64,000 nucleotides of DNA from Mixta hanseatica (GTDB lineage Bacteria > Pseudomonadota > Gammaproteobacteria > Enterobacterales > Enterobacteriaceae): NCBI RefSeq assembly GCF_023517775.1, contig NZ_CP082904.1, positions 2,914,001-2,978,000 on the forward strand. The letters are read 5' to 3'. This document shows, piece after piece, positions 21,787 through 32,706 of the stretch (the stretch's first letter is position 1; each line of letters starts with the position of its first letter). Under the pieces are notes generated by a model. That model saw only the letters and a list, made by a program, of their open reading frames with translations. It made no database searches and had not been told where the DNA came from. The position numbers were made by a program, and so were the translations under genes.

Positions 21787-22329
21787 TTAAGGTAACAAGC
21801 CTTTGACGTCGATGGGTTTGGCTTCGTTTTCCGCTTCGCCCTTGTCTTTCCCTTCGATCGCCATGCCTGCCATACGGTAGAAGTTGTACTCCGGGTATTT
21901 GCCCGGCCCTGAAATCAGCAGGTCTTCTTTCTCGTACACCAGATCCTGACGTTTAAACTCGCCCAGTTCGAAATCGGGCGTCAGCTGAATTGCCGTGGTC
22001 GGGCACGCCTCTTCGCACATACCGCAGAAAATGCAGCGTGAAAAGTTGATGCGGAAAAATTCCGGATACCAGCGGCCGTCCACCGTTTCCGCCTTTTGCA
22101 GCGAAATACAGCTGACCGGACAGGCTACGGCGCACAGATTACACGCCACGCAGCGCTCCGCCCCATCGGGATCGCGCGTCAGAACAATACGTCCACGATA
22201 GCGCGGCGGCAGATAAACCGGTTCATCCGGATACATTTGCGTTTCGCGTTTCGCAAAGGCATGCAGGCTCATCATCCAGATACTGCGTACCTGGGTGCCG
22301 AAACCGACAATAATGTCTTTTAATGTCAT
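21787..22329 (-). CDS. nuoI: NADH-quinone oxidoreductase subunit I (two 4Fe-4S clusters)
   Basis: 180 residues. Two ferredoxin motifs carry clusters N6a and N6b: C60-C63-C66-C70 and C99-C102-C105-C109 ('[12 protein letters not shown]', '[12 protein letters not shown]'). It relays electrons from NuoG towards NuoB. Length and motif spacing equal those in E. coli. Confidence 0.97.
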   Translation of the reverse strand: MTLKDIIVGFGTQVRSIWMMSLHAFAKRETQMYPDEPVYLPPRYRGRIVLTRDPDGAERCVACNLCAVACPVSCISLQKAETVDGRWYPEFFRINFSRCIFCGMCEEACPTTAIQLTPDFELGEFKRQDLVYEKEDLLISGPGKYPEYNFYRMAGMAIEGKDKGEAENEAKPIDVKGLLP

Positions 22330-22342
22330 GGTTACAACCCCT

Positions 22343-23320
22343 TTACTGCGCGTTGTACAGAATCACTGCGGCGGTAGCCAGCAGGTTCAACAGCGTCAAC
22401 GGCAGACATACTTTCCAGCCGAAGGACATCACCTGGTCATAGCGCGGACGTGGCAACGCAGCACGAATCAGAATAAACATCATCATGAAGAATGCCGTTT
22501 TAATAGCGAACCAGATAAAGGGCGGCAACCATGGGCCCTGCCAGCCGCCGAAAAACAGCGTCACAATCAGCGCGGAAACCGTGGTAATCGCCACATATTC
22601 GCCCACGAAGAACAGGCCGAACTTCATGCCGGAATATTCGATGTGGTAACCATCCGCCAGCTCCTGCTCCGCTTCCGGCTGGTCAAACGGATGGCGGTGA
22701 CACACCGCCACGCCAGCAATACAGAAAGTCAGGAAGCCAAAGAACTGCGGGATAATATTCCACAGGTGCGCCTGGCTATTAACGATGTCGTTCATGTTGA
22801 ACGAGCCCGCCTGCGCCACCACGCCCATCAGCGACAGGCCGAGGAACACTTCGTAGCTCAGCGTCTGCGCCGAGGCACGCATCGCGCCCAGCAGGGAGTA
22901 TTTGTTGTTACTCGCCCAGCCGGCGAACAGCACCGCGTAAACCGCCAGACCGGCCATCATCAGGAAGAACAGCAGCCCGATATTAAGGTCGGTTACCATC
23001 CATGTCGGGCTGACCGGCACGATGGCGAACGCTAACAGCAGTGATACGAAGGCGATAACCGGGGCCAACGTAAAGATAAAGCGATCGGTAAACGGCGGGA
23101 CCCAGTCCTCTTTAAAGAACATTTTGATCATATCCGCCACCAGCTGCAGCGAGCCGCCCCAGCCGACACGGTTAGGCCCGTAGCGGTTCTGGAACAGGCC
23201 AAGCAGACGGCGCTCGCCGAAGCTCATAAAGGCACCGCAGGAAACCACCACCAGCAGGATGACGATCGCCTTGAGAATGCCCAGCAAGATATCGATAACG
23301 TCCGGTGTTAACCAGCTCAT
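22343..23320 (-). CDS. nuoH: NADH-quinone oxidoreductase subunit H
   Basis: 325 residues, eight transmembrane helices; anchors the peripheral arm and forms the quinone cavity together with NuoB and NuoD. Conserved parts visible: '[21 protein letters not shown]' and the acidic loop '[26 protein letters not shown]'. Its ATG overlaps the nuoG stop by four bases. Confidence 0.96.
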   Translation of the reverse strand: MSWLTPDVIDILLGILKAIVILLVVVSCGAFMSFGERRLLGLFQNRYGPNRVGWGGSLQLVADMIKMFFKEDWVPPFTDRFIFTLAPVIAFVSLLLAFAIVPVSPTWMVTDLNIGLLFFLMMAGLAVYAVLFAGWASNNKYSLLGAMRASAQTLSYEVFLGLSLMGVVAQAGSFNMNDIVNSQAHLWNIIPQFFGFLTFCIAGVAVCHRHPFDQPEAEQELADGYHIEYSGMKFGLFFVGEYVAITTVSALIVTLFFGGWQGPWLPPFIWFAIKTAFFMMMFILIRAALPRPRYDQVMSFGWKVCLPLTLLNLLATAAVILYNAQ

Positions 23321-26040
23321 TGTGCCGCCTCCCGCAGAGTCTCAATGTTCGCGCCCGACAGGAACGGCGGGACGCCCGGCATACCCAGCGGCAGACCGAC
23401 CTGTCCGGCCTGCAGCGCGTCGGAGAAGCGCACAGGCAAGCGCAGCGTTTCACCGGAGCAGCTGAACTCTACCGCCGTACCGGCGTTTACGCCGAGCTGG
23501 GCGGCATCGGCCGGGTTGATCACCAGCGCCGCCTGCGGCATACGCTGTTGGATGACCGGCGCGCGCTGCGTCATCTCTTCACTGCCGAACAGATTGTAGT
23601 AAGGCGCCACGCGCCAGCCGCCGTTACGGGCGAAGGCGGTTGGCACCTGGGTGAACCATGCCAGCTCGCTCGCCGCCGCTTCAAACAGACGCACGCCCGG
23701 ATCGCCGTTGCGCAGTTTGCCGCCTACTTCATCCTGGAATTTGTTCCACGCCTGCGGCGAGTTCCAGCCTGGCGCCCAGGCGAAAGGAATCTCAGAACGC
23801 GGCGCGCTCGGCTGGTTGTTCCCTTCCATTGAGAAGGAGAACATGGTGTCCTGATCCTGCGGCTGACGCGGCTCATGCACGCTGATATTGGCACGTGCGG
23901 CGGTACGTCCGCTGGAGCGATGCGGCGAACGCGACAGTTTCTGCCCGCGAATACGGAAAGAGGCGTCCGGCGCGGCATCTTTAATGCCTTTCAGCTGCGG
24001 CAGCGCGGCGACTACGGCGTCGATAACATGATCCAGCTGCGTCCAGTCAACGTGACGGCTTTCCAGCGCGCTATGCAGCGAGTGCAGCCAGCGCCAGCTT
24101 TCCAGCATTACCACCTTTGGATCGTAGTAAGAGGGATCGTAAACCTGGAAGAAACGCTGGGCGCGGCCTTCCTGGTTTACCAGCGTGCCGTCGCTCTCGG
24201 CAAAGCTGGCGCCTGACAGAATCAGACCCGCTTTTTCCATGGTGGCCGTGCGCTGATGATCAAGCACGATAACACTGTCGGCGTTACGCAGCGCGGCATC
24301 CACTTTCGCTTTCGGCGCGTGACGATAGAGATCGTTTTCCAGAATCACTACCGCGTCGGCGCTGCCGTTTTCCAGCTGCTCCAGCGCATCGTCCAGCGTA
24401 TTGCCGCCGATCATGCCAAGGCCAACGCTATTAGCGGCGGAAGCCAGCAGCGTAATGCCGACATCGGCGCCGCGCCCTTTCAGCGCTTTAGCCACGTTAG
24501 CCGCCGCTTCGATCATCGCTTCGCTGCCAGAGTGGGTACCGGAAATAATCAGCGGCTTTTTCGCTCCGGCCAGCGCCTGGACAATCACGTCAAGCTTACC
24601 GTTCAGGCTGCTGTCGAAATCGCTTACCGCCGGCGCGCCGGCATCCAGCGCATGGGCGATGGCGAAACCGAGACGCGCCTGATCTTCTACCGGCGCGCGG
24701 TAGCTCCAGGCGGCGATATCATCCAGACGGGTTTCATCAACGTTGGTGACAAACAGCGGATGTTTGGCGTGCTGACCGATGTTCATGATCGCTGCGATCT
24801 GCCAGTCGGCCACTTTTTGCGCCGCCGCCATCTCGCGTGCTTTGCCTTTTACCGCCTGACGTACGGAGAGCGCCACGCGCGCGCCGGTTTGCGTCAGATC
24901 TTCGCCCAGCACCAGTACCGCATCGTAGCTTTCAATTTCACGCAGCGCCGGCGTATGAATGCCGCCTTCGCGCAGCACTTTCAGCATCAGCGCCAGACGC
25001 GCCTGCTCGCCCGCCGGCATGCCGGTGGAGAAATTAGCCGCGCCGACCAGTTCACGCAGCGCGAAGTTGCTTTCTACGCTGGCGCGCGGTGAGCCGATAC
25101 CGATCACTTTTTTCGCCTGGCGCAGGATATCCGCCGCGCCCTGCATCGCCTGCTCGGCGTTCAACGCCACCCAGTCATTGCCGCGACGCTGCATCGGCTG
25201 GCGCGGGCGATCTTTGCGATTCACATAGCCATAGCCGAAGCGACCGCGGTCACAGAGGAAATAGTGGTTCACGCTGCCGTTATAGCGGTTTTCGATACGG
25301 CGCAGTTCGCCATAGCGCTCGCCCGGGCTGGTGTTACAGCCGACGCTGCACTGCTGGCAGATGCTGGGCGCAAACTGCATATCCCATTTACGGTTATAGC
25401 GTTCGGAGTGGGTTTTATCGGTGAAAACGCCGGTCGGGCAGATTTCGACCAGGTTACCGGAGAATTCGCTCTCCAGCGTGCCATCTTCCGGACGGCCAAA
25501 ATAGACGTTGTCATGCGCGCCATAGACGCCCAGATCTTTGCCGTCCGCATAATCTTTGTAGTAGCGCACGCAGCGGTAACAGGCGATACAGCGGTTCATC
25601 TCATGCGAGATAAAGGGCCCCAGATCCTGATTACGGTGGGTACGCTTGGTGAAACGGTAGCGACGGAAGCTGTGGCCGGTCATTACCGTCATATCCTGCA
25701 GATGACAGTTGCCGCCCTCTTCACAGACCGGGCAATCGTGTGGGTGGTTAGTCATTAGCCACTCAACCACGCTTTCACGGAACTCTTTCGCTTCGCCATC
25801 GTCGATAGAAATAAAGGTACCGTCGGAGGCAGGCGTCATGCAGGACATGACGAGGCGACCGCGGGTATCCTCAGCGTTTTGGTATTGCTTTACCGCGCAC
25901 TGGCGGCAGGCGCCCACGCTTCCCAGCGCCGGGTGCCAGCAAAAATAAGGAATATCCAGGCCAAGAGAGAGACATGCCTGTAGCAGGTTGTCCGCCCCAT
26001 CTACCTCATATTCTTTACCGTCTACATGAATTGTAGCCAT
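23317..26040 (-). CDS. nuoG: NADH-quinone oxidoreductase subunit G (Fe-S protein)
   Basis: 907 residues (E. coli 908). The N-terminal [2Fe-2S] cluster N1b uses C34, C45, C48 and C67; further cysteines include '[17 protein letters not shown]' (N5 region), '[11 protein letters not shown]' with '[10 protein letters not shown]' (N4), and '[12 protein letters not shown]' (N7, typical of enterobacteria), followed by a molybdopterin-oxidoreductase-like domain without cofactor. I chose ATG 26040 ('[15 protein letters not shown]'); an ATG nine bases upstream sits too close to the GGAAG ribosome site, and the frame remains open to 26088. Confidence 0.96.
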   Translation of the reverse strand: MATIHVDGKEYEVDGADNLLQACLSLGLDIPYFCWHPALGSVGACRQCAVKQYQNAEDTRGRLVMSCMTPASDGTFISIDDGEAKEFRESVVEWLMTNHPHDCPVCEEGGNCHLQDMTVMTGHSFRRYRFTKRTHRNQDLGPFISHEMNRCIACYRCVRYYKDYADGKDLGVYGAHDNVYFGRPEDGTLESEFSGNLVEICPTGVFTDKTHSERYNRKWDMQFAPSICQQCSVGCNTSPGERYGELRRIENRYNGSVNHYFLCDRGRFGYGYVNRKDRPRQPMQRRGNDWVALNAEQAMQGAADILRQAKKVIGIGSPRASVESNFALRELVGAANFSTGMPAGEQARLALMLKVLREGGIHTPALREIESYDAVLVLGEDLTQTGARVALSVRQAVKGKAREMAAAQKVADWQIAAIMNIGQHAKHPLFVTNVDETRLDDIAAWSYRAPVEDQARLGFAIAHALDAGAPAVSDFDSSLNGKLDVIVQALAGAKKPLIISGTHSGSEAMIEAAANVAKALKGRGADVGITLLASAANSVGLGMIGGNTLDDALEQLENGSADAVVILENDLYRHAPKAKVDAALRNADSVIVLDHQRTATMEKAGLILSGASFAESDGTLVNQEGRAQRFFQVYDPSYYDPKVVMLESWRWLHSLHSALESRHVDWTQLDHVIDAVVAALPQLKGIKDAAPDASFRIRGQKLSRSPHRSSGRTAARANISVHEPRQPQDQDTMFSFSMEGNNQPSAPRSEIPFAWAPGWNSPQAWNKFQDEVGGKLRNGDPGVRLFEAAASELAWFTQVPTAFARNGGWRVAPYYNLFGSEEMTQRAPVIQQRMPQAALVINPADAAQLGVNAGTAVEFSCSGETLRLPVRFSDALQAGQVGLPLGMPGVPPFLSGANIETLREAAQ

Positions 26041-26100
26041 AGTGAACATGCTTCCGTAAGGCTCGGCATAGCCGAGCGTTAAACACAAATTTTGGCTATT

Positions 26101-26166
26101 TATACCCGCGCTATTTCAAGCTGCCTGTGCGTTGGCTTTTCTGTCACTTGAATGACGCAGGGTATA
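26101..26166. repeat. Palindromic intergenic repeat (MITE-like) inside the nuo operon
   Basis: In the 171-base nuoF-nuoG gap, TATACCCGCGCTATTTCAAG (26101-26120) is matched by the inverted copy CTTGAATGACGCAGGGTATA (26147-26166), 16 of 20 bases pairing. The centre reads 'GCCTGTGCGTTGGC'. From memory this resembles a dispersed intergenic repeat (TATACCCGTCATACTTCAAG...) common in Erwinia, Serratia, Yersinia and relatives; not verified. A second small hairpin, GGAGCG/CGCTCC (26187-26192 with 26199-26204), precedes nuoG. Confidence 0.65.
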
Positions 26167-26211
26167 TCTCGCGTTGTTGCGCGAAAGGAGCGCTCTGGCG
26201 CTCCGTTATGT

Positions 26212-27558
26212 TTACCAGCGCGCTTTCAGCAGGTTCGGCTGAATACCGTTAATGGCACGCGTATTACCAAACACCTGCGGCGCGATACCGGCCTCAAACT
26301 CTTCACGGAAGTATTTGATCGCGCTTTGTAATGGCTCTACGGCGCCTGGCGCATGGGCGCAAAATGTTTTACCCGGGCCCAGCTGACGACACAGCTGCTG
26401 TAGCGTTTCAATATCGCCCGGCTGCCCTTTGCCCTGCTCCAGGGCGCGCAGGATTTTTACGCTCCACGGCAGGCCGTCACGACATGGCGTACACCAGCCG
26501 CAGGATTCACGGGCGAAAAACTCTTCCAGGTTGCGCACCAGAGAAACCATATTGATTTCATGATCTACCGCCATCGCCAACGCGGTGCCCAGACGGCTGC
26601 CCGCTTTACCGATGCTGGCGAATTCCATCGGCAGATCCAGATGCTGTTCGGTCAGGAAGTCCGTGCCCGCGCCGCCCGGCTGCCAGGCTTTAAATTTCAG
26701 CCCGTCGCGCATGCCGCCGGCATAATCTTCCAGAATTTCACGCGCCGTAATGCCGAACGGCAGCTCCCAGACGCCCGGGTTTTTTACCCGGCCGGAGAAG
26801 CCCATCATCTTGGTGCCGGCATCATCGCTCTTCGACAGGCCTTTGTACCACTCCACGCCGTTGGCCAGGATGGCCGGCACGTTAGAGAGGGTTTCCACGT
26901 TGTTTACGCAGGTCGGCTTGCCCCAGACGCCGGCAGAAGCCGGGAATGGCGGCTTGGAGCGTGGGTTGGCGCGGCGGCCTTCCAGTGAGTTGATCAGCGC
27001 CGTCTCTTCGCCGCAAATATAGCGGCCGGCACCGGTGTGCACGATCAGTTCGAAATCAAAGCCGGAGCCAAGGATATTTTTGCCAAGGAAGCCCGCTTCG
27101 GTCGCTTCGGCGATGGCGCGACGCAGATGCACCGCCGCTTCAATATATTCGCCGCGCAGGAAGATATAGCCGCGGTACGCCTTCAGCGCAAAGGCGCTGA
27201 TCAGCATCCCTTCCACCAGCTGGTGCGGCATCTGCTCCATCAGCAGGCGGTCTTTATAGGTGCCCGGCTCCATCTCATCGGCGTTACACAGCAGGTAACG
27301 GATGTTCATCGACTCGTCTTTCGGCATCAGGCTCCACTTCAGACCGGTGGAGAAGCCTGCGCCGCCGCGCCCTTTCAGGCCGGAATCTTTAACCAGCGCG
27401 ACGATCTCGTCAGGCGCCAGGCCTTTCAGCGCTTTTTCCGCGCCGGCATAGCCATTTTTGCTGCGGTATTCGTCAATCCACACCGGCTGCTTATCGTCAC
27501 GCATGCGCCAGGTCAGCGGATGCGTCTCCGCAGTACGAATGATCTCTTTTACTGTCAT
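26212..27558 (-). CDS. nuoF: NADH-quinone oxidoreductase subunit F (FMN and 4Fe-4S)
   Basis: 448 residues; binds NADH and FMN and carries cluster N3. '[16 protein letters not shown]' is the FMN/NADH-binding glycine-rich segment, '[19 protein letters not shown]' binds NADH, and '[12 protein letters not shown]' plus a later 'KTFCAHAPG' supply the four cluster cysteines. The ATG overlaps the nuoE stop by four bases. Confidence 0.97.
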   Translation of the reverse strand: MTVKEIIRTAETHPLTWRMRDDKQPVWIDEYRSKNGYAGAEKALKGLAPDEIVALVKDSGLKGRGGAGFSTGLKWSLMPKDESMNIRYLLCNADEMEPGTYKDRLLMEQMPHQLVEGMLISAFALKAYRGYIFLRGEYIEAAVHLRRAIAEATEAGFLGKNILGSGFDFELIVHTGAGRYICGEETALINSLEGRRANPRSKPPFPASAGVWGKPTCVNNVETLSNVPAILANGVEWYKGLSKSDDAGTKMMGFSGRVKNPGVWELPFGITAREILEDYAGGMRDGLKFKAWQPGGAGTDFLTEQHLDLPMEFASIGKAGSRLGTALAMAVDHEINMVSLVRNLEEFFARESCGWCTPCRDGLPWSVKILRALEQGKGQPGDIETLQQLCRQLGPGKTFCAHAPGAVEPLQSAIKYFREEFEAGIAPQVFGNTRAINGIQPNLLKARW

Positions 27559-28070
27559 TGATACTGCTCCAGTAACGATGGAATATTTTCCGGCGTCAGG
27601 TGAACATGAGTATCTTCATCCACCATCATCGTCGGGCCTTTATCACAGTTACCGAGGCAACAGGTCGGCAGCAGCGTGAAGCGGCCATCGGCCGTGGTCT
27701 GGCCTGGTTTGATATTCAATGACTGCTCCAGCGCCGCCTGGATGCCCTGATAACCGGTGATGTGGCAAACCACGCTATCACAATAGCGGATCACGTGGCG
27801 GCCAACCGGCTGACGGAAAATCTGGCTGTAAAAGGTGGCGACCCCTTCAACGTCGCTGGCCGGAATGCCTAACACCTCGGCAATGGCATTAATGGCACCA
27901 TCCGGCACCCAGCCGCGTTGTTTCTGCACGATTTTCAGCGCTTCGATAGAGGCTGCGCGTGCATCTTCGTAATGGTGTTTTTCATGCTCAATCGCGTCGC
28001 GTTCTGCCGCACTCAGCTCAAAGACCTCGGTCGGGTCGATCGTTTCGATGGCAATTTTTTGATCGTGCAT
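27555..28070 (-). CDS. nuoE: NADH-quinone oxidoreductase subunit E (2Fe-2S)
   Basis: 171 residues, thioredoxin-like fold with cluster N1a. Ligands lie in '[12 protein letters not shown]' and '[13 protein letters not shown]'. It starts two bases after the nuoCD stop. The C-terminus ends 'LLEQYQ'. Confidence 0.96.
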   Translation of the reverse strand: MHDQKIAIETIDPTEVFELSAAERDAIEHEKHHYEDARAASIEALKIVQKQRGWVPDGAINAIAEVLGIPASDVEGVATFYSQIFRQPVGRHVIRYCDSVVCHITGYQGIQAALEQSLNIKPGQTTADGRFTLLPTCCLGNCDKGPTMMVDEDTHVHLTPENIPSLLEQYQ

Positions 28071-28072
28071 AA

Positions 28073-29872
28073 TTAGCGGTCCACGTCTGACATAACAAAA
28101 TCGATACTACCCAGGTAAACGATCAGGTCGGATACCAGGCTGCCGCGGATCACCGAGGGGATCTGCTGCAGGTGCGGGAAGCTTGGCGTACGAATACGCG
28201 TGCGATAGCTTACGGTACTGCCGTCGCTGGTCAGGTAGTAGCTGTTGATCCCCTTGGTGGCTTCGATCATCTGCAATGATTCGTTCGCAGGCATTACCGG
28301 TCCCCAGGAAACCTGCAGGAAGTGGGTAATCAGGGTTTCAATATGCTGCAGCGTACGCTCTTTCGGCGGCGGCGTGGTCAACGGATGATCGGCTTTAAAC
28401 GGCCCCGCCGGCATATTGTTCAGGCACTGCTCCAGAATACGCAGGCTCTGACGCATCTCTTCCATTTTCAGCATCACGCGGGTGTAAGCGTCGCTGACGC
28501 CGCCGCCGACCGGGACTTCGAAATCGAAGTTTTCATAACCGGAGTAAGGGCGCCATTTGCGCACGTCAAAGTCGATGCCGGTGGCACGCAGACCCGCGCC
28601 GGTAGAACCCCAGGCCAGCGCTTCATCTTTTCCGTAGCAGGCAACGCCTTTAGCACGGCCTACCAGCACGCTGTTTTTCAGCGCGACGGTTTCATATTCC
28701 TTCAGGCGCTTCGGCATCCAGTCGAGGAATTCTCGCAGCAGGCGCTCCCAACCTTTCGGCAGATCGTGTGCGACGCCGCCAATACGGAACCAGGCCGGGT
28801 GCATACGGAAACCGGTAATCGCTTCCACCACGTCATAAATTTTCTGACGGTCGGTGAAGGCGAAGAACACCGGCGACATGGCGCCCACGTCCTGAATAAA
28901 GGTAGAGATATAGAGCAGATGGCTGTTGATGCGGAACAGCTCAGAAAGCATCACGCGGATCACGTTAACGCGATCCGGCACCACGATACCCGCCAGCTTT
29001 TCCACCGCCAGCACGTAAGGCATTTCGTTAACGCAGCCGCCGAGATATTCCACGCGATCGGTGTAAGGAATGTAGCTGTGCCAGGACTGGCGCTCGCCCA
29101 TTTTTTCCGCGCCGCGATGGTGATAGCCAATATCCGGTACGCAATCGACAATCTCTTCGCCGTCCAACTGCATCACGATGCGGAACGCACCGTGCGCCGA
29201 CGGGTGGTTTGGACCGAGGTTGAGGAACATGAAGTCCTCATTTTCGGTGCCGCGCTTCATGCCCCAGTCTTCCGGTTTGAAACGCAGCGCTTCCATCTCC
29301 AGATCCTCTTTCTGCTTAGTCAGCTCAAAAGGATTGAATTCTGTTGCACGCGCCGGATAGTCTTTGCGCAGCGGGTGGCCTTCCCAGGTTGGCGGCATCA
29401 TGATGCGCGTCAGATGAGGATGGCCGTCGAAAGTGACGCCAAACATCTCCCAGGTTTCACGCTCATACCAGTTGGCGTTAGGGAAAATTTTGGTCAGCGT
29501 CGGCAGATGCATGTCGTTTTCAGACAGGGCCACCTTGAGCATAATGTCGCTATTACGCTCAATAGAAAGCAGATGGTAGAAAACGGAAAAATCCGCAGCG
29601 GGCAGCCCGTTACGGTGGGTACGCAGGCGCTCATCCATGCCGTGCAGGTCATACAGCATCACATAGGGTTTTGGCAGCTTACACAGGAATTCCGCGATCT
29701 CCAGCAGCTGTTCACGCTTCACCCAAACCACCGGGATGCCAGTACGCGTCGGCTGGACGGTAAAGGCATCCGGCCCAAAGCGGTTACGCAACTCGCCAAT
29801 CACCGGGTCATCCAGGTGATCCCGGGTTTGCCATGCAGGCTGAGCGAGATCTTGCGTGGTCAAATCTGTCAT
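28073..29872 (-). CDS. nuoC: NADH-quinone oxidoreductase fused subunit C/D
   Basis: 599 residues, the NuoC-NuoD fusion typical of Enterobacterales. The NuoC (30 kDa) part covers about residues 1-190 ('[24 protein letters not shown]'); the NuoD (49 kDa) part starts near '[19 protein letters not shown]' (about 215) and contains the quinone-site residues of 'GPNHPSAHG' and '[13 protein letters not shown]'. It ends 'DFVMSDVDR'. The 118-base gap before it (29873-29990) holds no gene. Confidence 0.97.
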   Translation of the reverse strand: MTDLTTQDLAQPAWQTRDHLDDPVIGELRNRFGPDAFTVQPTRTGIPVVWVKREQLLEIAEFLCKLPKPYVMLYDLHGMDERLRTHRNGLPAADFSVFYHLLSIERNSDIMLKVALSENDMHLPTLTKIFPNANWYERETWEMFGVTFDGHPHLTRIMMPPTWEGHPLRKDYPARATEFNPFELTKQKEDLEMEALRFKPEDWGMKRGTENEDFMFLNLGPNHPSAHGAFRIVMQLDGEEIVDCVPDIGYHHRGAEKMGERQSWHSYIPYTDRVEYLGGCVNEMPYVLAVEKLAGIVVPDRVNVIRVMLSELFRINSHLLYISTFIQDVGAMSPVFFAFTDRQKIYDVVEAITGFRMHPAWFRIGGVAHDLPKGWERLLREFLDWMPKRLKEYETVALKNSVLVGRAKGVACYGKDEALAWGSTGAGLRATGIDFDVRKWRPYSGYENFDFEVPVGGGVSDAYTRVMLKMEEMRQSLRILEQCLNNMPAGPFKADHPLTTPPPKERTLQHIETLITHFLQVSWGPVMPANESLQMIEATKGINSYYLTSDGSTVSYRTRIRTPSFPHLQQIPSVIRGSLVSDLIVYLGSIDFVMSDVDR

Positions 29873-29990
29873 ACGTTACTCACCATTGGCCTGAAAACAG
29901 GCACGAAGTCGTTGGTGTCAGGATGAGGTGCGCGCGTTGGTTGGTAGTGTTATTGCGCTGCGTGTCAGGCCCCATCCATAAAGTGTTAAT

Positions 29991-30665
29991 TTAAATTTCG
30001 TCCGGGCTACGCAGGTTGGTTACCGCGATGCGATCGCCGCGTTTTCTTTCACGCTCGGACTGCATATTGGCGCGATAAACGCCCTGATCGCCAACGACCC
30101 AGGAGAGCGGACGACGTTCTTTGCCAATAGATTCCTGCAACAGCAGTAGCGCCTGCATATAGGCTTCCGGACGCGGTGGGCAGCCCGGGATATAGACATC
30201 CACCGGCAGGAACTTATCCACGCCCTGCACCACCGAGTAGATGTCATACATGCCGCCCGAGTTGGCGCAGGCGCCCATGGAGATCACCCATTTCGGCTCC
30301 AGCATCTGGTCATACAAACGCTGAATGACCGGTGCCATTTTGGTGAATGGCGTACCGGCAACCACCATAAAATCAGCCTGACGCGGCGAAGCACGAATAA
30401 CTTCAGAACCAAAGCGGGCAACGTCATGCACCGAGGTAAAAGAGGTCGTCATTTCGACATAACAACAGGAGAGGCCGAAGTTAAACGGCCAAAGAGAGTT
30501 CTTACGACCCCAGTTCACCATGTCATGCAGTGCGTTTTCCAGTTTGCCCATGTAAACGCTACGGTGGACATGCTGCTCCAGAGGGTCGGAAACGATCTCC
30601 TGTTTCTGCAGGGGATAACGGTCATTCTCACCGTTGGGGTCTATGCGGGTGAGCGTATAGTCCAT
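29991..30665 (-). CDS. nuoB: NADH-quinone oxidoreductase subunit B (4Fe-4S N2)
   Basis: 224 residues. Cluster N2, the last electron carrier before quinone, is held by the tandem cysteines C67-C68 ('GLSCCYVEM'), C133 ('GACANSGG') and C162 ('[11 protein letters not shown]'). Slightly longer C-terminal tail than in E. coli (220). Fifteen bases after nuoA. Confidence 0.97.
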   Translation of the reverse strand: MDYTLTRIDPNGENDRYPLQKQEIVSDPLEQHVHRSVYMGKLENALHDMVNWGRKNSLWPFNFGLSCCYVEMTTSFTSVHDVARFGSEVIRASPRQADFMVVAGTPFTKMAPVIQRLYDQMLEPKWVISMGACANSGGMYDIYSVVQGVDKFLPVDVYIPGCPPRPEAYMQALLLLQESIGKERRPLSWVVGDQGVYRANMQSERERKRGDRIAVTNLRSPDEI

Positions 30666-30680
30666 CTTAATGCCTCGCTG

Positions 30681-31118
30681 TTACTGCTTTTGAGGGTTGG
30701 TGTTAGTGACCTTACCGGTATCAACGTCTACGCGACGACGCGCAGGCGCCCAATCCAGCGCACCAATCCGCACCAGATAAACCAGACCAGCCAACAGCAC
30801 CAAAATGAAAATTGCGGCTTCAACAAAGCCGACCCAGCCGCTTTCACGGATAGAGGTCGACCATGCATATAAAAAGAGGGCTTCTACGTCGAAGATAACG
30901 AAGAACATCGCCACCAGGTAGAACTTGGCAGAAAGGCGCAGATGCGTACTGCCAACCGGGTCGATACCTGATTCAAAAGGGGTATTTTTATGGCGTGCGC
31001 GGGCGCGTCCCCCTAACAGCCAGCCGCCGGCCAGCATAAAGACGCATAGCCCAAAAGCGACAACGATAAAAACAGCGAATGCCCAGTGATGAGCGATAAC
31101 TTCGGTGGTTGTTGACAT
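30681..31118 (-). CDS. nuoA: NADH-quinone oxidoreductase subunit A
   Basis: 145 residues, three transmembrane helices; first gene of the complex I operon. The conserved loop '[40 protein letters not shown]' region (about residues 48-87) carries the family acidic residues. The C-terminus is basic and polar ('[13 protein letters not shown]'). Confidence 0.96.
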   Translation of the reverse strand: MSTTTEVIAHHWAFAVFIVVAFGLCVFMLAGGWLLGGRARARHKNTPFESGIDPVGSTHLRLSAKFYLVAMFFVIFDVEALFLYAWSTSIRESGWVGFVEAAIFILVLLAGLVYLVRIGALDWAPARRRVDVDTGKVTNTNPQKQ

Positions 31119-31680
31119 ACTCTCTGCTTACTCATCAAAAGTGGCGTTTAGCGTCCTGCGATGCCGATAGCGAAGAACACACCACATTAATTCAAGGGAA
31201 GGATGAAAAACCTTATAAATTATGCTGTCTTTAACCTATAAGCAGCAATTTAATGGGGTTTTTTACCCCTTTCTATAACCTTTTGTCAACTTTGACAAAA
31301 GTATCCACACGTTAATTTACACTTGCATCATTTTATTAACATATGATGCGCGGTTATTAGGCTAAATCGTGTCAGTTTCAGAATGTAAATTAAGTGTAGT
31401 GGGTAGTTGCACGGTTGGATCGCGCATTTAACAAACATATTTTGACAGGAAAACGGGAGATTTCCTGCCCCTTTACAGGGGTATTTTTTTGATCCAGGAC
31501 ACACTTTTGCCCTTTTTGATAAAATAACAAACGATTTGTTTGCGCAATTTTTAGGCGCAAGCGCAACGGCAGGCAAAGACAATCAGCAACGGCGCTCGGT
31601 AAAAAAGCGTTTCATTTTTACTAAGCCAGTTAAACTAAAAGTGGTTCAGGAAAGGCGAAAAGGCAAGGAAAAAGGCCAAT
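31119..31680 (-). promoter_or_regulatory. Long nuo operon upstream region
   Basis: 562 bases between nuoA and the lrhA terminator without a credible gene, AT-rich towards lrhA. The nuo operon of E. coli likewise has a long, multiply regulated upstream region. A possible promoter for nuoA is TTGCTG-N18-CATAAT (minus strand, 31243-31248 and 31219-31224), about 100 bases before the start codon. A long palindrome is listed separately. A minus-strand open frame of 84 codons at 31328-31582 has no protein-like character. Confidence 0.45.
31280..31301. promoter_or_regulatory. 22-bp near-perfect palindrome upstream of nuoA
   Basis: CTTTTGTCAA-CT-TTGACAAAAG: ten-base arms around a two-base centre, 162 bases before nuoA. 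Such symmetry without a T run suggests a protein-binding operator. It contains TTGACA on each strand, so it could also overlap a -35 element. The binding protein cannot be named from sequence. Confidence 0.5.
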
Positions 31681-31722
31681 AAAAAGGCTCCTTAGCCAGG
31701 AAATGCGCTAAGAAGCCTTTTT
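31681..31722 (-). terminator. Rho-independent terminator of lrhA
   Basis: Stem 31681-31696 with 31707-31722 (AAAAAGGCT, one C-A mismatch, CTTAGC), ten-base loop, T5 on the minus-strand side. It lies 57 bases past the lrhA stop and separates lrhA from nuo. Confidence 0.8.
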
Positions 31723-31779
31723 ATAACATTTTTTATGACAACAACCGCTCTAAATGAGAAAGGATCTCATTTTTTTCAC

Positions 31780-32706
31780 TTATTCTTCGTCATCCAGTAA
31801 CATCGCATCGCCCTGCCCTGCTAAGGACAGATTGTACGGATCGTTGCTGGATTCCATGGCGTTAAAAATAGCCAGCGCCAGTTCATTCTCGCTATCTGGG
31901 TTACGGCACAGCAGATATTGCGTATCCGGCAGCACCGGCAGGCCTTCTGCCGCGCCCATAACGCGCAGCTCCGGGCTCATCATTTCTACCGGACGCGCGG
32001 TAACGCCCAGGCCGGCTTTCACCGCGGCGCGAACCGCAGCCAGCGTGGAAGCGACATAGGAGATACGCCACGGGATACCCGCTTCATTCAGGTGATCGAT
32101 GGCCATATCACGGTACGGGCTTGGCTCATCTAACAGCACCAATGGAATGGCTTCGCCGCGCTGGAAAATATAGTCCGCCGCGCAGTACCACAGCGTCGGA
32201 GAAGTACGCAGCACCTGATGCGTAAACGAACCCGGGCTGGAGGTGGTGACCACCAGATCAACTTCGCCCTGGTTCAGCATTTCCATCATAAAGGGATTAC
32301 GCTTCACGCGTACGTCAATCGCCAGCTTCGGATAGACAGAGGTCACGCGGTTCAGCAGGAACGGCAGAATAGTGTCTGAGGTATCGTCGGAGGCGCCGAT
32401 AGTCAGCACGCCCTGCACATTGCTGTACATCAGCGAGGTACAGGCTTCATCGTTAAAGCGTAAAATCTTGCGGGCATAACCCAGCAGCTGAATACCATGT
32501 TCGGTTAGCAGCTTATTACGGCCATGACGGGCAAAGAGTTCTTTGCCTACCAACTGCTCCAGACGCTGCATCTGCTGGCTGACAGCGGATTGCGTTCTGC
32601 ATACCGCGGCGGCGGCGGCGGCAAAGGTGTTGAGATCGGCTACTGCAACAAACGTTCTCAGTAGATCAAGATCGAGATTGAGTATCGGACGATTGGCATT
32701 AGTCAT
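31780..32706 (-). CDS. lrhA: LysR-family regulator LrhA
   Basis: 308 residues. The winged HTH is at the N-terminus ('[39 protein letters not shown]', split over about residues 12-50), and the rest is the LysR effector domain. The DNA-binding part appears nearly identical to E. coli LrhA, which represses flhDC and controls motility, type 1 fimbriae and RpoS levels. I chose ATG 32706 (MTNANRP...) over a GTG four codons upstream. The C-terminal tail is acidic and diverged ('AMLLDDEE'). As in E. coli it is upstream of nuo and has its own terminator. Confidence 0.95.
   Translation of the reverse strand: MTNANRPILNLDLDLLRTFVAVADLNTFAAAAAAVCRTQSAVSQQMQRLEQLVGKELFARHGRNKLLTEHGIQLLGYARKILRFNDEACTSLMYSNVQGVLTIGASDDTSDTILPFLLNRVTSVYPKLAIDVRVKRNPFMMEMLNQGEVDLVVTTSSPGSFTHQVLRTSPTLWYCAADYIFQRGEAIPLVLLDEPSPYRDMAIDHLNEAGIPWRISYVASTLAAVRAAVKAGLGVTARPVEMMSPELRVMGAAEGLPVLPDTQYLLCRNPDSENELALAIFNAMESSNDPYNLSLAGQGDAMLLDDEE

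Noticed and set aside
28322..29926. 534-codon plus-strand open frame opposite nuoCD
   Set aside because: Shadow of nuoCD; composition not protein-like and no upstream signals.
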